From assembly GCF_021130785.1 (NCBI RefSeq), contig NC_060215.1, forward strand, positions 119,188,501 to 119,252,500: a stretch of 64,000 nt of DNA, read 5' to 3'. This stretch comes from Homalodisca vitripennis. Its lineage: Eukaryota > Arthropoda > Insecta > Hemiptera > Cicadellidae. Positions 12,717 to 23,599 of this stretch are shown one piece after another. Position 1 is the stretch's first letter; each line of letters opens with the position of its first letter. Made by a program: the position numbers and the translations under genes. Under the pieces are notes generated by a model, which worked only from the letters and a program-made list of their open reading frames with translations, ran no database searches and was not told where the DNA came from.

Positions 12717-15600
12717 TTAATTAGTGGTCTTCCAATCATAAGCAAAAAACTCGTCAACATTACAAAATTTTTGTGACACTAAAAAGCGTTTCAAACGAGT
12801 TTTTAACACTTTGAGTATTGAAGTATTTTTAATTGAATCTGGTAACTTATTGACGAATTGAACACCTGCCTGTGAAGGCAAGCGTTCATAAACCACCGTA
12901 CTGTGTCTACCAGTTCGGTAGTTATCTCTGCCTCTAGTCTCATACACATGTATGTCTCGGCCTTTCGTCATGGCACATTTAGACATACAAAACAGAGTTG
13001 TTTCCAAGATGTAGAGATTGGGCAGCGTCAACAGTTGCACACTTTTTAAGGCTTCCTTGCACGACTCTCTAAATTTCAACTTAGCGATAATGCGGATCGC
13101 TTGTTTTTGCAGCTTGAACACTCTCAGGAATTGATTCTTTGCACAAGCTCCCCACAACATCAGCCCGTAAGTGAGGTGGGGGTAAATCAAGCCATAATAC
13201 GCCATCATCAGAACTTGAGTCGGGCAGTATTTGGCTAGAGACCTCAAAACATAAATGCCTGAGGCTAATTTGGAGCAAACGTGGTCGAAGTGATCGTTCC
13301 AAGTCAACCCTCGATCTAGGTATACTCCCAGGAATTTCGAACAATATACTTCTTCCAGCATAGTGTCAGCCAACATAACAGCTGGCTCGTCATGACTATC
13401 TACTGGTCGTAAAGCAAAATTTCTAAAATTGGATTTTGCAGAATTTGTTTTAAGATTGAGGCTGTTAAAATTTTGGACAAAGTTGTTGATTTCAACAAAA
13501 CTCTGCTGTTCCAGAGTCAATTTTGATTTGTTAGTGAAACATATAGTCGTGTCATCAGCATACTGCACTAGTCTTCCGTGCAGAAGTGATGAACCTACAT
13601 CATTGACATAGATCAGGAAGAGAATTGGACTGAGAATTGAGCCCTGTGGGACACCATAACTCAGGTGAATTGGTTCAGATAATTTATTTGAGATCTGGAC
13701 ACTTTGAGTTCTGTGGCTTAGAAATGACCTGATCCACTGGAGAGGCACGCCTCGGATGCCATGAGATTCAAGTTTGTCAAGCATTGTAACATGGTCAACA
13801 CAGTCGAATGCTTTCGATAAGTCCAGGAACACACTCAATGTGTGATCCCGACGTTCTAGTCCCTCTACAACCATGTCGACAAGATTTCCAACAGCGTATA
13901 TTGTCGACTTGCCCTTCCTGAAGCCAAACTGGTCTTCCGATAGCTGGTTGTGTTTATTCAAAATTTGAAGCATTCGTGTCAAGAAAAGCTTTTCGAATAT
14001 TTTGCTCATAACTGGCAGAATTGAGACAGGCCGGTAATTTTGTGGGGATTGGGGATCGTCTTTCTTGAAAATATGGATTACTTTAGCGGTTTTGAGGAGT
14101 GAGGGAAAAAGCTCCTTGTTCAAAAGAGAAATTTACTAATTGGGTTAATGGTCTCACAATATGCTTTGAACATTTTTTTATGAGCCACGTTGACATTGAA
14201 TTTAAATCGTTTTTTTTTGGCTGGGAGCTGCTGAATTATTTTTTCAAGCTCTTCCTCAACGACAGGTGCCAGTGCCAGGGAGGCTACTGGACATTGCCTA
14301 TGTCTTGGGATTCCTTGTGGGGGTGATGGGCAAGGGCCTTGCTCACAAGCAACAGATGCGAAGAATCTGTTAAACCTATTTGCAACCTCCACCGCGTCCT
14401 CCACAAGTCTATCACCACTTTTTAATTTGATTTGTTTGTTGCATGATTTGTTTTTATTGTTGATGATGTCCCATGCAGTTTTAGAAATATTTTTGGAAGA
14501 TATAATTGATTTGGAAACATCATATGTCTTTGCAGCTTGGATAACTTTTCTATAAATTCGTTTGTAATTTCGAAATAAACCGCTTGAATTCTTCATTTTG
14601 GGACGTTTTTTTTGATTTCTGAGAAAATCTTTAGTTTTTCTCTAGAAACCAAAATTCCTTTAGTTATCCATTTCTTGTTTACCCTTTTGGGACAAACTTT
14701 TATGGTTTTGAGTGGACAGTACATGTCGAGATGAAAGTTGAGTGTATCACTAAACCTTTTAAAATGCTCATCTACTGAATTAATTGAATCTTGGTGTTTC
14801 CAATTTTCTTTAGAAAGGGAAGTGTTGAGAAGAGCGATGTTTCCTGGCCTTAAGTCTCTTATTGTTTTTGTGATTTTGAGCTCCCTCTCGATTTGTACTC
14901 CACTAATTATAGCCTCTTGGCCATAGTGGTCCGAGATAGCTGTTTTGACCACGGACACTGCGACACTTGATAGATTGGAGATGATGTTCTCAATTATCGA
15001 TTGTGTTGAATGTGTCACACGCGTTGGCGTTTTGAATAACAATTCTAGGTCAAATGACCTTAACAAGTCGGCAAATCGTTTGGTGGAAGGATGATTAGTG
15101 TCCATTGCATTAATGTTGAAGTCACCCATTAGGACATAATCCTGTTGATGGCTAGTCAAATCCATCAGTAGGGCTTCAAAATGTGTAAAAAAATTTTCCT
15201 CATTGCCATTGGGAGACCTATAGATTCCGATGACGGTTAATTTTGATCTGTTTGAATTGAATTTTATCCAAACTGCTTAAAAATCTTTTTCGATAGTTTT
15301 TATGGGTGAAAATGGAGAAAAATTATAATTTTTTCTAACAAAAATGCCGACTCCTCCTCCTTTGGAAAGTTGTCGGCAATATGAATTAGCCAATGTGAAA
15401 TTTGGAATTTTGCATAGGTCGATGTTCTTGTCATTAAAACCGTTCTCAGTTAACACAAGTACATCTGTTTTCATTTATGCACACATCAGTTGAATTTCGT
15501 CAAGCTTGTTAGTGGCAGATTGGGCATTTTGGTGAAGCAGTCGGATTTGAATCTGATTGAGAAATTTTGAACTCGTTTGTGTTTGTTGAGTAACGTCAGT
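12717..15600 (-). pseudogene. LINE ORF2: APE endonuclease and reverse transcriptase
   Basis: The endonuclease is spread over 15600-14593. It shows a first Asn block (LHQNAQS), an LTENGF block in place of LTEHWL, a GVGIFVRKN strand, GDFNI with the catalytic Asp/Asn, and SDHYG near its end. The reverse transcriptase is in one open frame of 468 codons (14123-12717): NYRPVSILP at residues 30-37, FLDLSKAFDCVD at 99-110, GVPQGSILSP at 157-166 and the catalytic YADD at 188-191, followed by the FLGVYLDRGLTW thumb block. No RNase H follows. Breaks lie near 15474-15277, 15270-15165, 14593 and 14123. If joined it would copy its own RNA at nicked chromosomal DNA. The motif order and FADD-class active site fit the Jockey/CR1 superfamily. 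Confidence 0.85.
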
Positions 15601-15787
15601 CACTTTTGTTCGTCGGCCGGACGTGGGGCCCTAAAAAAAACAGAATTAACTTTGACCGAAGGCACCGGCGATGAGGTGGCAGGCGAACAGCTGTTGACGG
15701 CCTTGGCAAATGTCTTATTGCCAGGACGTATCATCGCGCCTGCTGGAGATGGCACCAGCGCGAATCTCGAGGAAGCAGGTCCTGGCG

Positions 15788-17034
15788 TCATAAGTAGAGG
15801 AATTGGTCTCGATGTAGTGGACCCACAGGCTGCACTGCCGTTGGAGATAGTGCCTCCGAGCTCCGTTGTTGGCGATCTTGAACAGGCAGTGAAGACAACG
15901 GAGTGGAAGAGGCCGCACAAGAAGAGGCAGCATGACCAGGCGAGGTTGGGGGCCGGATGGTTGGTGACTGACCGAAACGATCAAGACACCCCAACAGAAG
16001 CTCAGCCAGCAGCCGCTTGCCAGGCAGTCGCAAGTGCATACCGTGTTGGGTAAACTAGCGTCTTCAGATCTCGTTGAAATTTAGCACCTCTATTCCTTTA
16101 TATCGAATTTACAGCTCCTCGATGTAGAAGTTAACGAGGGCAATACGCTGGTTCACGGCGTGGTCCATAGAGAGATCATGTCGATACGGAACAGTTGACA
16201 CGATGACGGCCGACGAGCTGAGGCGAGCAGTTAACTGTCACTCTAGGTGCTCGAAGATGGTATAGGACTCATCGGCGGCGACATCGTTTGTTCCAGCGAA
16301 CAGGACATAGCAGCTCCCAGGCGGAGGTAGACCATTATCAGTCACCGTCAGAAGCTTGGCCCCCGGCCTGCAGGTGCCGCTCACCCTGGTCGATGGACTC
16401 ACGCGCTGTCGAACAAGGCCGATCAGATGACGGACATGGCTGTCACCCTCGATATACACCGCTTTTTCTAAGAAACCTTAACATTTTGGGGGTTGTTATT
16501 ACCTGGATGATGGATGTGCGATATATTTGAGATGTTGTTCCTGTGGGCATTTTTTGTTAATTTGAATTTAGAATTTTGGTTTTTTTGAACCGGTTTTTTA
16601 TGGCGCTTATTCTCGGATAAAATATTTTCAGATTTTGGGTTACTTTTTGAATTTCTTTTTGAATTATTTTGTACCACCACCCAGCCCTCGTTTTCTGAAT
16701 CGCTCCGAGTCTTACTTTTCTTCACCGATTCAGCCTTAAAACACTCCAACTCAGACTCCAGCACCTCCACGGTGGTCTTGAGGCTGGCAACTAAGTTGCG
16801 GATCTCACTGCAGCGCGGGTCTTGGCAGGCAGTAGACGACGACAGGTCACATTGTACGGCGCAATCAGCTGTAGGGCCACCAGGATTCTTGATCGTCGAC
16901 AAGTTCGCTACAAACAGCTGATCGGTGAATTGGAGAAGACGTGCGTCCGACTGAATAGGGTGGTCGATAATTTGTTCTAGTTCAGCCGTAAGTTGGTCGA
17001 TACGCCTCCTCAATTCCAAGTTTTCGGCTTCCAA
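15788..17034 (-). pseudogene. LINE ORF1: coiled coil, Cys block, SGNH esterase-like domain
   Basis: The N-terminal part (17034-16468) has a heptad-rich segment (LELRRRIDQLTAELEQIIDH), a Cys block (C-x7-C-x4-C, ending CSEIRNL), a second Leu/Glu-rich helix and a long Ser/Asn/Lys-rich basic linker. After a frameshift near 16465, the next part reads YIEGDSHVRHL, then YVLFAGTNDV, and after further stops HGMHLRLPGKRLLAELL. GDS, GxND and a late HGxH..GK are blocks I, III and V of SGNH/GDSL hydrolases. A Pro/Ser-rich tail follows. ORF1 proteins bind the LINE RNA; the role of the esterase is unknown. The frame is open upstream of 17034, so the start is unclear. The plus-strand open frames here are shadows. 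Confidence 0.75.
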
Positions 17035-17078
17035 CCCACTTGAACTCCGAGGAAGGGCGGAGTCCGAGACATAAAGTT

Positions 17079-17109
17079 ATTGGGACATAAAGTTCATTTA
17101 TGTCCCAAT
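17079..17109. repeat. Perfect 13-bp hairpin beside LINE 5' end
   Basis: ATTGGGACATAAA (17079-17091) is followed by a 5-base loop and its exact reverse complement (17097-17109). An extra direct copy of GACATAAAGTT lies just to the left (17068-17078). Confidence 0.9.
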
Positions 17110-18037
17110 ATGAGTTTGTGTTTGATTAAAAAGACACGGACAACGATTGACTTCAGAGTGTAATCAGTGCCTGATTTTTATGCCTGGCCTACATCGTTAA
17201 TCTTGGATCATAACTACTTTTGCAATTACATTATACCGTGAAAGACACGTAGTCAATTATACGAAATACTGACTAACAGAAACAGAATATCCAATTAATA
17301 TTTATCACAGAATTTTGATTAATACCGAGAACTGCAAGTACAGTAAGAATGTTATCTTTATTACATCGAACATGAGTCATGTCTTTCTTTCAGCACTATA
17401 TTATGATTGTTAGGCACGTTTTCCATATATAACACTTCTTATCTGTAATCATAAAAATTTAATCTCTCACTACCTCATTACTGATTTCCTTCACTGCCGA
17501 GAAGAAATATGTGAGTGTATTATTCCATTTTGTGGGACAAAAGTTAAATAATTTAAAAATTATTATAAATTAAAAAGGGTTCATATTACCCATTAAAGTT
17601 CTTTTCACCCAATATCACGAAAATTTTACAAATTTGTAAGTAGAAGTAGACAATAAAAAGGCAAATACCCAACCTCAACAGATTTACCCAGCCAAAATAA
17701 CAGCTCAGGACTATCTCAAAACTCCCAGGTAGATAATATTACTCTCAAACAGAATGAGGTGAAGTAAAAACATGTAATAATGAATTACAAAAGTACCAAC
17801 TAATGTCTAGTTTGTGACTCAATGCTGAATCTATCCTACAAATCCAATTTTAGATTTGTAACCTAAACTATTTGGTTAGAAATGCCTATCGAGTGTCCCA
17901 TTTAATTTGTTAGTACTTATTGAGTAAAACAACAGTTAATACTCAAGGTCAGTATCTTGTCTCAGTTTCAAATTACAGACTTTTAAGTATTTCTTATGAT
18001 GACATTATTTTAAAATTGTATTTGTTATATTTTACAG
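17110..18037. other. Probable intron or intergenic DNA
   Basis: No clear gene. A possible exon with a GTGAGT donor ends near 17511, but its phase and acceptor cannot be settled. Confidence 0.3.
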
Positions 18038-18139
18038 ATTCATCTTTGTGAATACAAAGACATCACATTAGAAGGCATAAAGAATTATTTTGCACCTTTA
18101 ATGTTGCCTCAGGCCTTGTATCCTGATCTAGACACATGA
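18038..18139 (+). CDS. Terminal coding exon, unknown host-type gene
   Basis: A strong acceptor (TTTGTTATATTTTACAG) is followed by 33 sense codons and a TGA, starting on a codon boundary. The peptide runs IHLCEYKDITLEGIKNYF and ends QALYPDLDT, a balanced, soluble-protein-like sequence. An AATAAA at 18257-18262, about 120 bases after the stop, would give a short 3' UTR. The rest of the gene must lie to the left, possibly beyond the LINE at 12.5-17.1 kb. It faces the minus-strand terminal exon at 18476-18717. I do not recognise the family. Confidence 0.55.
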   Translation: MHLCEYKDITLEGIKNYFAPLMLPQALYPDLDT

Positions 18140-18256
18140 TCTCTGACACTATATCTAATGAATTTTCCCTCTACAAATACTTCAGGGCTGCGGTGTAGCT
18201 CGGACTTGGATTGTCAGGGCATGAATGTGATTAAAGAAAACATCACACTGGGGTGA

Positions 18257-18262
18257 AATAAA
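18257..18262 (+). terminator. Polyadenylation signal AATAAA
   Basis: Canonical hexamer about 120 bases downstream of the plus-strand stop at 18137-18139. Confidence 0.4.
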
Positions 18263-18475
18263 TCAGACTAAATCTAAATTTAAATAAATTGGATAGCCCT
18301 AAGTAGCCTACAAGTATATAAAATTTAACTTTTGTATTTGAAAGAATTTCGATTCTTTGTTCTATATACATTTTTAAAATCCTTTGGGCTTTTCGGGAGA
18401 GGTCTATTCCCCTCTATTGAAGGATGGGGATCCCCCTCTTAGTTACGCCACTGGGTTAAAGTTGTGAGTGACATC

Positions 18476-18717
18476 TTACAGGCAAGCTTGGTCGGAGTAA
18501 AGAAATTTGAAGGATGGCTCTAAAACAGAAAGTGGTACAGGTGCTTGATTTGCTGGGACCATGCAGGGAACTGGTAATCCCTTTGCGTCCTTCACCACAA
18601 TTTTCTGGCAGAAGTCACAGCAATAATGTAGTGTGTTCTTGAGAATATACGTCTGCGGTCTCAGTGCAAGGCGGTCAGTATCTTCACTGATTCTAGTGTG
18701 TTCAACTCCAAACTTAT
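18476..18717 (-). CDS. Terminal coding exon, unknown host-type gene
   Basis: On the minus strand an acceptor (CTATAAACAATCCCAG) opens 79 uninterrupted sense codons and a TAA, entering two bases before a full codon. The peptide has a charged start (KFGVEHTRISEDTDRLALRP), a Cys cluster (YCCDFCQKIVVKD), a Pro-rich middle (LPVPCMVPANQAPVPL) and a hydrophobic end (FKFLYSDQACL). This is the best host-type coding signal in the window: long, undamaged and unlike the transposons around it. CC-x2-C could be metal-binding or simply structural. Upstream exons should lie at higher coordinates, beyond the LINE copy at 18960-21790, which would then sit in an intron. No family recognised. Confidence 0.65.
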
Positions 18718-18979
18718 CTGGGATTGTTTATAGAGGTCAAATTCAAATTAAAATTTTCTTTTTTCCCGTAGACATGATATAATCTATAGCAATTGCCAGG
18801 ATAGCTGTTATAATTTGTGTAAACGAACAACATCAAAGCACCAGTCAGACACATTCTATGCTCTCATACCTCACTCACTCCTGCCAAATATTCTCACTTT
18901 CAGCGCCGGTCGTCAGTCTAGTGATTAAGCGGTCACCCAGTCATATGCAATGAACTCGATTGCACTATAAAATGCTTGG

Positions 18980-19430
18980 GATGTATGTCTCGGCCCTACA
19001 GACTACAGACTACGTAGAGTCAACAGTTGTAACTCTTTAAAGACTTCCTTCCAAGAGCCTCTGAACTTCATTTGTGTAATTATCCGAATCAATTGCTTCT
19101 GGATTTTAAAAACTCTTAGGAACTGACTATTTCCGTAGAACTGTGAGACTAAACCGTGACTAAGGTTTGAAGAAATCAAGCCGTAATTTGCCGTCCTCAG
19201 AAAACAAATAGGGTATTATTTGGCCAAAGACCTCAGGACATAGATGCCCGAGGACAGTCTGGAGCAAACATGGTCATTTATGGGCATTCCAAGTCAATCC
19301 TAGAACTAGGAATACTCCAAGGAAATTTTTAACTATCACCTTCATTTATCACAGTATCACCAGTAAGACGGCTTGCCAGTCATTGGAGTCTCTTGATAGC
19401 AGTGCGAAAGTCAGGAAATTATTTTTAATT
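18980..19430 (-). pseudogene. LINE copy 2: reverse transcriptase C-terminal remnant
   Basis: The DNA aligns by eye with about 12945-13420 of copy 1. Shared blocks include TGTATGTCTCGGCC, GTCAACAGTTG, CTCTTAGGAACTGA and GTCAATCCT. It covers the thumb and post-polymerase region, and stops destroy every frame. Confidence 0.7.
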
Positions 19431-19499
19431 TATATAATTAAGAAGTCTGTCTTAGCTCATTTATAGGTTTACACCAGAAAAGAGGTCAACTAAAAATCG

Positions 19500-19870
19500 T
19501 ATAATTTTCTTCTAATATAAAATAAATATTTTCGAGAGGAAAAAGTCACAACCTTAAGTTAATAATTCAGGCTATCATCTACTGTTGGGAAAACACCTTT
19601 GTCCCATAAACATTATGTGCCATCTTCAAAATACATATCTTCTGACATGTTCCAAAACTTATTTACCCGTTTAAAACTCACGAAACAGTGGCCAAGAGCA
19701 AAGATTGGTATGAGCAATGGATATCACCCCCTAACTACTAGATGAATTAATAGGAATAATTTAATTGGATTAAGTCACGAAATCTTTGATATATACTATG
19801 CAATACTTAAATGAAATGGCCATAGTTCAATTTATCATATATCAAAATATGTAACACAAATGTAAAGAGC
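19500..19870 (-). repeat. Repeated sequence, arm 1 of an inverted pair
   Basis: Its reverse complement matches 22530-22970: both contain TTAGGGGGTGATATCCATTG, then CTTTGCTCTT, CACTGTTTCGTGAG and GGGTAAATAAGTTTTG. It interrupts LINE copy 2. No coding potential is recognised, so it is probably a non-autonomous element or a UTR piece. Confidence 0.65.
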
Positions 19871-19984
19871 ATTAAGGGGGGGGGGAATTACGTCAGTAAA
19901 ACTTGTCCTTTGCTGGTAGGTGGGATCCTTAGAAAAACAGAATTATTTCGGTGATGGTCAGTCTGTAGTCAAGTATTAGGCGAA

Positions 19985-21290
19985 ATGGATTGTCTATTGA
20001 GTTTGGCGATCATCGCCTCCGCGTAGCTTCAATGCTTGAGCTTGGTGGGCGCTGGTGGTGTCAGAGCGGACAGAAGTGGCGCTACGAGAGGCAGGTTCCC
20101 CACAGTTTCTACACGGCAGCAGTCCGTAACTGTGCGATGATATATCTCAAGGCGAACCTACAGACAGTACCTGTTTCAGTTGATGGTTCGCTTTTGCCTC
20201 TAAATCCTCCTCAACCTTCATCAGAATCCCAATCAAAAACTCCTTTTTCTAGGCGTACGGAGGTGCATACCTTTAGGGATGAACCAGCGTCTTCAGATGG
20301 TATTGAAATCTAGAAGTTGAACTTCCTCGTATCTTATGCACAGCTCTTCAATGAACGAGTTTGCGAGGATAGTCTGCTGGTTCACCGGGTGATCTGTCGA
20401 CAGGTCATGGCGGTGAGACACGGTTGAGACATCAACACGGACGAGCTGAAGAGAGCGGTGATGTGCTGCTAAAAGAGCTCGTGTATGCTGCTTTTGTTTT
20501 CACCAGCCGCAATGTCGTTCGCCTACGCAATCAAAGCGCTGCAGCCGTCTGGAGTAGGTGGGTCGCTAAAATCGATTTGTCGAAGCCTGGCTCCTGGCTT
20601 ACAGATACTAGTTACCGTCGTCTTTCCCGCTATTCATCGTTGAACCAAGCTAGCGAGGTGTAGAACGTGGCTATCCCTCGCTATGTGAATCATCTTACAT
20701 CGCAGTTGGCGTTTGTTACTCAGATTTTCACTGATGAGGGAGCTGTGAGGAATTTTTAATTTCGCTTTGCTGTAGGACGGGATATTTTTATAATACTTTT
20801 TATGGGCGTTTTTGGATTGAGGGGGTTGGTCTTACTGTATGTTTTTGTTTTAAACTACCATCCAGCCTCCTTATTCGTATCCCTATTACCGTACCCCTTG
20901 GATTTTTCTTCTCATTCCTGAAACTTATCAGTTGACCATTCTCAATGGTTGCTTCTAGGTATGTGGTGAGGTTCCGGTATTCAGCACAGCTCGGGTCTCG
21001 ACAGGTGGTGGATGGAGACAGAAGCTGGTCACATTGAGTGACACGGTCAGTAGGCTGCACCGGCATTAAGCACTGACTAGAACAGTCATCATGGGTAGGA
21101 AAGAGATGCTCTGTTAGGCAGAAGGACCACTCACACTCGACACAGATTGTCACAGAGTGGTGTATTTATGAGGAAGATCTCGTCCGTGTAATTGAGTGAG
21201 AGAGTATCTGACTCAATGGGATGGTTCAGCAACTTCTCATGCACAGTTATAAAAGATGCATTGTTCTGCTTTAGCCAAATATTCTATATT
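19985..21290 (-). pseudogene. LINE copy 2: ORF1 remnant with esterase and Cys block
   Basis: The minus strand reads HPIESDTLSLNYTDEIFL (near 21160-21220), equivalent to HPIQSDARLLQFTDQLFV of copy 1. It then reads a Cys block (C-x9-C-x4-C, ending CAEYRNL) near 20970-21045, followed near 20655-20500 by EGDSHVLHLASLV, CKPGARL and a GAND-like block, and near 20300 by KGMHLRTP. These parallel the coiled-coil, Cys and SGNH blocks of copy 1. Stops and frameshifts are frequent. The plus-strand open frames at 19990-20313 and 20424-20663 are shadows of this region. Confidence 0.65.
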
Positions 21291-21486
21291 ACTGTATGCT
21301 GATGGTGTTGAGGAGGTTGATGGAAAAGCTGCGGCAAGGGAAGGTCCGTGAGAGGCATAGAACTGGCGCTTGAGGTGTACGTTGCAAGTGATGTAGGCGA
21401 ATTAACCACGCTCCATTTTCTATTATCCCGCATGACCTAGACTAAGTTTTTTCTTTATGGAACACTGGTCTCATTTTATCCTTTTC

Positions 21487-21790
21487 GATTGGTTATCAAC
21501 CACAACACAATGTTACAAGCATGACTCCACCCTCCTTGTCCCTGATCTGATACTTGCTACCATCAGCAATAAACTATGTCTATGACTACGGTGAACTCAG
21601 GTGACATTTAGTCTCTGATTAATTATCAACCACAACACAAAGTTACAAGCGTGTCTCCACCCTCCTTGTCCCTGATCTGATACTTGCTACCATCAGCAAT
21701 AAACTATGTCTATCACTACGGTGAACTCAGGTGACATGTATTCTCTGATTGGTTCTTAACCACAAGACAAACTTACAAGCATGACTCCAT
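21487..21790 (-). repeat. 130-bp tandem repeat, 2.3 units
   Basis: Units start at 21487, 21617 and 21747 (the last partial). Each begins GATTGGTT or GATTAATT, then ATCAACCACAACACAA, and contains CTCCACCCTCCTTGTCCCTG. The first two units differ at only a few bases. The array lies upstream of the ORF1 start of LINE copy 2, where 5' promoter monomers occur in some LINEs. Confidence 0.9.
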
Positions 21791-22529
21791 AGAAAAAGCA
21801 CCATAGTAAAATCCTAATTATGTAACTAATAATCTTAATATTAATGGAAGAAAAATTAACCATATACTAAGTAATCTGTACCAGAATTAAAAATTTAATG
21901 AGCCACTTTTATCTGTAAGACTTACTTAATAATAGCAAGAGTGTTTATGATGAAAAAACATTTCTATAAGCAGAGTGGTAAAATAAATATAGTGAAACAA
22001 TGAAAGAAGCCATTGAAATAAAGCGAAAGTTTAAAGGCATGTAAGGACATACCAAATAACTTTTACTAATCTTAATTACTTCAGAATGTAATATTTTAAA
22101 CCAACACCAAACTAAGCAAATGACCATTGCTTTTAAATAAATAGTGAATAACATTTTTTTCCATTTGAACAAGAAAAAACAATGTTTTAACTCAAAAGTA
22201 CCCATCTCTTACTTTTTTCCAGATGTATACCCCATGTTATCCAACTTTGGAAATGGGAAGGAAAGTGCCCTAGTATATAATTTTAAAAATAGGAATGTGA
22301 TTAGTAGTTTTTAGTAATTAGTAGTAGACTTTTTAAGGCATGAACGAGCTATGAAGTGGAAAAACGTTTTGAAACGTTTCGTTTTTTTATACCCAGTAAA
22401 TATGGCTAATCGTATTTGAAACAGTTCTATAAAATACTCAGCGTTTGGAGACCTTTAATCCTTTAATAAATTGTGACAGGACCAATTTATACATTTAAAA
22501 ATTTTCAAAAACCAATTCTACATTCTTAA
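21791..22529. other. Unassigned AT-rich DNA
   Basis: No feature is supported. The minus-strand open frame at 21945-22205 has only background composition. Confidence 0.35.
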
Positions 22530-22970
22530 AAGTTTTATTTTTGTGCATGAGTTGAAATTATTATGTCATTACAATTTTATTATATTTCTTACTATATGTC
22601 ATTTAAAATTTGCATCGTATATATGAAATTTTGCTTGAATAAAACTTATTCAATCATTCATCTGTTCCTATTAAATCCTCTAGAAGTTAGGGGGTGATAT
22701 CCATTGCTCATACCAAACTTTGCTCTTATATACACTGTTTCGTGAGTAACGGGTAAATAAGTTTTGAATCACGTAGGAAAGGTATGTATTTTGAAGGAGG
22801 ACCAGAATTTTTAAAGGACAAAGTTTTTTTCCCATTACAATAATATGCCTGATTATATGCCTGAATACTAACTGAAGGCTACATATTTTTGGTCTTAAAA
22901 ATATTTACTGTATATCAGAAGCAAAGTATAAGATGTTTAGTTGACTTTTTCTTCTATTATAAGGCTTAAA
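22530..22970 (+). repeat. Repeated sequence, arm 2 of an inverted pair
   Basis: Inverted relative to 19500-19870 and clearly homologous over about 300 bases, with divergence at the edges. Confidence 0.65.
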
Positions 22971-23444
22971 AAGAAGCTGAGAAGGACTATGTATTTACAT
23001 AATTGATTAAAACCTCAATCTCATCCTTAAAAATTAATATTTTTCAATTGACTTATAATTTATTTCGTTGATTACCAGATGTAATCTTACTAACTATTAC
23101 TTGACCCAGAAAATAAAATAAAAGTTATATATTAGAATTCAAGGTGACAGAAGTCTTATAGTGAAACCTCCAAGGGACAGTCGCGTCTTTAATATATAAA
23201 ATATGTGTCTGACCTCCTATGCTATTAGCTGCATTTTCCGAACGAATTTAATTGGAATATTTGTATCAAAACCAACGCCACATTTTTGTCCCTAAATAAC
23301 TTGACTACTACAATACATAATATTCGAAAAGCCACATGGGCAATCTGCCTGTGCATAGTCCTAATTGCATTTAGCCAGCAACATAAAACATGATATCAAA
23401 GTGATTTCAACGTAGCTGGACAATTAATGATATATGTATTTTTT

Positions 23445-23590
23445 TTCACGAGCTCATCCCTAAGTACAGGGGCCAGTGCCAATGAGGTAACCGGACTCTG
23501 CTTGCGCATGGGGTTTCCTTTAAAAGGTAGTGGACAAGGACATTGCTTACAAACATCGGATGAGAACCATTCGTGACCTCAAATTTTCCA
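23445..23590 (-). pseudogene. Fragment of the esterase LINE family (ORF2 linker)
   Basis: The minus strand reads VCKQCPCPLPFKGNP and PVTSLALAPVLRDEL, matching VACEQGPCPSPPQGIP and PVASLALAPVVEEEL of copy 1 (about 14236-14350). This is the linker just before the reverse transcriptase. It is an isolated third trace of the family. Confidence 0.75.
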
Positions 23591-23599
23591 CAATCTCTT

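Larger units (their letters stand above)
12523..17070 (-). mobile_element. Esterase-ORF1 LINE, copy 1 (CR1/Jockey-like)
   Basis: A non-LTR retrotransposon reads right to left: ORF1 (coiled coil, basic linker, SGNH-like domain), then ORF2 (APE-type endonuclease, reverse transcriptase), then a 3' UTR ending in an AAATC-type tail. Both ORFs are broken by several frameshifts or stops, but the order and spacing are intact, so it is nearly full length. The 5' end is probably truncated near 17070, because a diverged second copy (18960-21790) has sequence beyond ORF1 that is missing here. An esterase-bearing ORF1 is known from CR1-superfamily LINEs, which also fits the reverse transcriptase blocks. 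I see no target-site duplication. Confidence 0.85.
18960..21790 (-). mobile_element. Esterase-ORF1 LINE, copy 2 (older, rearranged)
   Basis: A second member of the family seen at 12523-17070, in the same orientation. Its order on the minus strand is: 130-bp tandem monomers (21790-21487), a non-coding stretch, ORF1 remnant (about 21290-19985), then only the C-terminal part of the reverse transcriptase (19430-18980). The endonuclease and most of the reverse transcriptase are missing, and a different repeated sequence occupies about 19440-19870. It is much more decayed than copy 1. Confidence 0.7.

Noticed and set aside
15577..16053. 158-codon plus-strand open frame
   Set aside because: It lies opposite the C-terminal part of the LINE ORF1 and has no domain of its own.
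19990..20663. Plus-strand open frames of 107 and 79 codons
   Set aside because: They are opposite the esterase part of ORF1 in LINE copy 2.
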